From Gemmatimonadota bacterium (GTDB lineage: Bacteria > Latescibacterota > UBA2968 > UBA8231): a stretch of DNA of 7,421 bases. Location of the stretch: the NCBI GenBank assembly GCA_009845645.1, contig VXZF01000075.1, forward strand, positions 4,148 to 11,568. The letters run 5' to 3'. Positions 6,639 to 7,421 of this stretch are shown piece by piece. The stretch's first letter is position 1, and each line of letters opens with the position of its first letter. Under the pieces are notes generated by a model. It worked only from the letters and a program-made list of their open reading frames with translations. It did not search any database and was not told where the DNA came from. A program made the translations under genes and the position numbers.

Positions 6639-6648
6639 CAAACGTTTG
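6639..6648. promoter_or_regulatory. Perfect 10-bp palindrome CAAACGTTTG
   Basis: CAAACGTTTG is self-complementary and sits between the candidate promoter and the two leader hairpins. With no loop it would not form an RNA hairpin, so if functional it is more likely a double-stranded binding site for a dimeric regulator. A 10-bp palindrome can occur by chance, and no second copy was found in the window. Confidence 0.3.
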
Positions 6649-6694
6649 ATAAATTCGGTCAGTGGGTGCTTTTGGTGCGGTAGGCATGTTTCAA

Positions 6695-6721
6695 ATTATC
6701 TGCGCCCCTAACGCTTGTCAA
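6695..6721 (-). promoter_or_regulatory. Candidate promoter of the protease-nadB operon
   Basis: On the minus strand a full-consensus TTGACA (6721-6716) is followed 15 bp later by GATAAT (6700-6695; 5 of 6 to TATAAT). The spacer is shorter than the usual 17 bp. The -10 continues as ATAATTTG, which is near the Bacteroidetes-type TAnnTTTG element. The -35 lies inside the last codons of the upstream beta-barrel gene (Ile-Asp-Lys, before TAG at 6710-6708). Transcription would start near 6688 and give a leader of about 158 nt containing the hairpins at 6612-6625, 6584-6607 and 6545-6560. Confidence 0.45.
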
Positions 6722-7421
6722 TACGACCTCGGGCCCAGTCGATCTGGACGCCGCCGTAGTGCCTCAACCGCTGGTCGCGCTGGATGCGATAGCGGCTACT
6801 CAGCCGCCAGCCGCGATAGGCGATCTCCACCAGCGCGTACCCGCGCCAGCCCGTGCCGTAGAGCGGGCGAATGCTCACGGCTCCGGGCAGATCCACCTCG
6901 TATTCGTAAATCCGCGTCCAATACGAGTCCGTGCGGAAGCGACTCACGTGCAAGGTCAGCCAACGCGTCTTAAACCGCATGCTGCCCAACAGGCCCCACT
7001 CGGCGCGAGCGGCGCGGTGCCAGCGCACCAATTCACCGCGCCAGCGCCAATTCTCTTGGTCCAAGTCCAAACGCCATTTGTGGCTACGCTCTTGCACCAA
7101 CTGCTCGTCCGCCCAGCGCGGCCGCAGGCGTCTTTGCCACTGTCCGCGCATCGCCCAGTGATGACCCAACCGCCTCCGCAACTCGCCGCCCCAAGTAGCA
7201 TAGGTAGCTGGCACCGGTATGAAGTAGGAACGCGCCGACCGGCGATACACATCCAAATAGCCGCGCCAGCCACGCCCGCTGACTTCTGCGACGCCACCTC
7301 GTTCGTTCTGCATAGACGAAGTCCCCGGAGCCGCGCCAAAAAAGCTGTGGAATCCCGGCGCGTAGTAGCGGCCCAACATCCTCAGCCGCAGACCCCCATA
7401 CCGCCCTCGCAGTTCCCCGAC
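6708..7421 (-). CDS. Probable outer-membrane beta-barrel protein, C-terminal part, runs off right edge
   Basis: The minus-strand frame ending in TAG at 6710-6708 stays open to the window edge. Before the internal Met codon at 7379 it reads VGELRGRYGGLRLR, so that Met is not the real start. About 237 codons are visible. They show alternating strands rich in Trp, Tyr and Arg with short turns: LGRYYAPGFHSFFGAAPG, then QNERGG, GWRGYLDVYRRS, WRLDLDQENWRWRGELVRWH, WLTLHVSRFRTDSYWTRIYE, GWRGYALVEIAYRGWRLSSR, and a final HYGGVQIDWARGRIDKR. Strand pairs of this kind, with an RYYAPGFHSFFG then NERG pattern, recall the beta-barrel half of large helix-hairpin-helix (ComEA-like) proteins in Gemmatimonadota and Latescibacterota-type genomes. 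That family link is from memory and tentative, and the N-terminal HhH region would be outside the window. The protein ends in Arg, not the C-terminal Phe or Tyr of classical BAM substrates. It is upstream of the protease and on the same strand, 177 bp away. Confidence 0.6.
   Translation of the reverse strand, partial: VGELRGRYGGLRLRMLGRYYAPGFHSFFGAAPGTSSMQNERGGVAEVSGRGWRGYLDVYRRSARSYFIPVPATYATWGGELRRRLGHHWAMRGQWQRRLRPRWADEQLVQERSHKWRLDLDQENWRWRGELVRWHRAARAEWGLLGSMRFKTRWLTLHVSRFRTDSYWTRIYEYEVDLPGAVSIRPLYGTGWRGYALVEIAYRGWRLSSRYRIQRDQRLRHYGGVQIDWARGRIDKR

Noticed and set aside
6708..7379. Complete 223-codon gene starting at the ATG at 7379
   Set aside because: The frame continues open to the window edge with the same strand-like composition (GRYGGLRLR), and no ribosome site precedes that ATG. 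It is an internal methionine of a longer gene.

Overview
The window reads as ordinary chromosomal DNA of a moderately GC-rich, Gram-negative, probably FCB-group bacterium. The phylum is an inference. The main clue is a secreted protease ending in the 'ALGQNYPNPFN' plus FlgD/Ig-like tail (residues 794-889), a type of C-terminal sorting domain common in Ignavibacteria, Latescibacterota, KSB1, Marinimicrobia and related lineages. A probable outer-membrane beta-barrel at the right edge fits the same picture. No mobile element, CRISPR array, rRNA or tRNA was seen.

Layout from left to right. (1) On the minus strand, a secreted stand-alone Cache-domain protein (240-785) is followed 3 bp later by the N-terminus of GMP synthase guaA, which starts with TTG at 236 and runs off the left edge at its catalytic-cysteine motif. 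(2) A 143-bp AT-rich divergent intergenic region (786-928) holds candidate promoters for both directions and an 8-bp inverted repeat with one arm at each promoter. (3) On the plus strand is a 12-TM APC-superfamily amino acid permease (929-2218). It has no Shine-Dalgarno and may be leaderless. (4) After an 89-bp convergent gap, the minus strand carries L-aspartate oxidase nadB (2308-3867). Its ATG overlaps by 4 bp the stop of a large M6-family secreted metalloprotease (3864-6530). (5) Upstream of the protease is a leader of about 160 nt with several hairpin or palindrome elements, and a candidate promoter whose TTGACA lies inside the last codons of the next gene. (6) The right edge (6708-7421, minus) is the C-terminal part of a probable beta-barrel protein whose start lies outside the window.

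The genes are individually recognisable. The unusual points are the pairings and control regions: a secreted multi-domain protease translationally coupled to a cytoplasmic NAD-biosynthesis enzyme; a lone secreted Cache sensor coupled to guaA; and the structured leader before the protease-nadB pair. I found no convincing wholly new biological system. The observations below are ranked accordingly.
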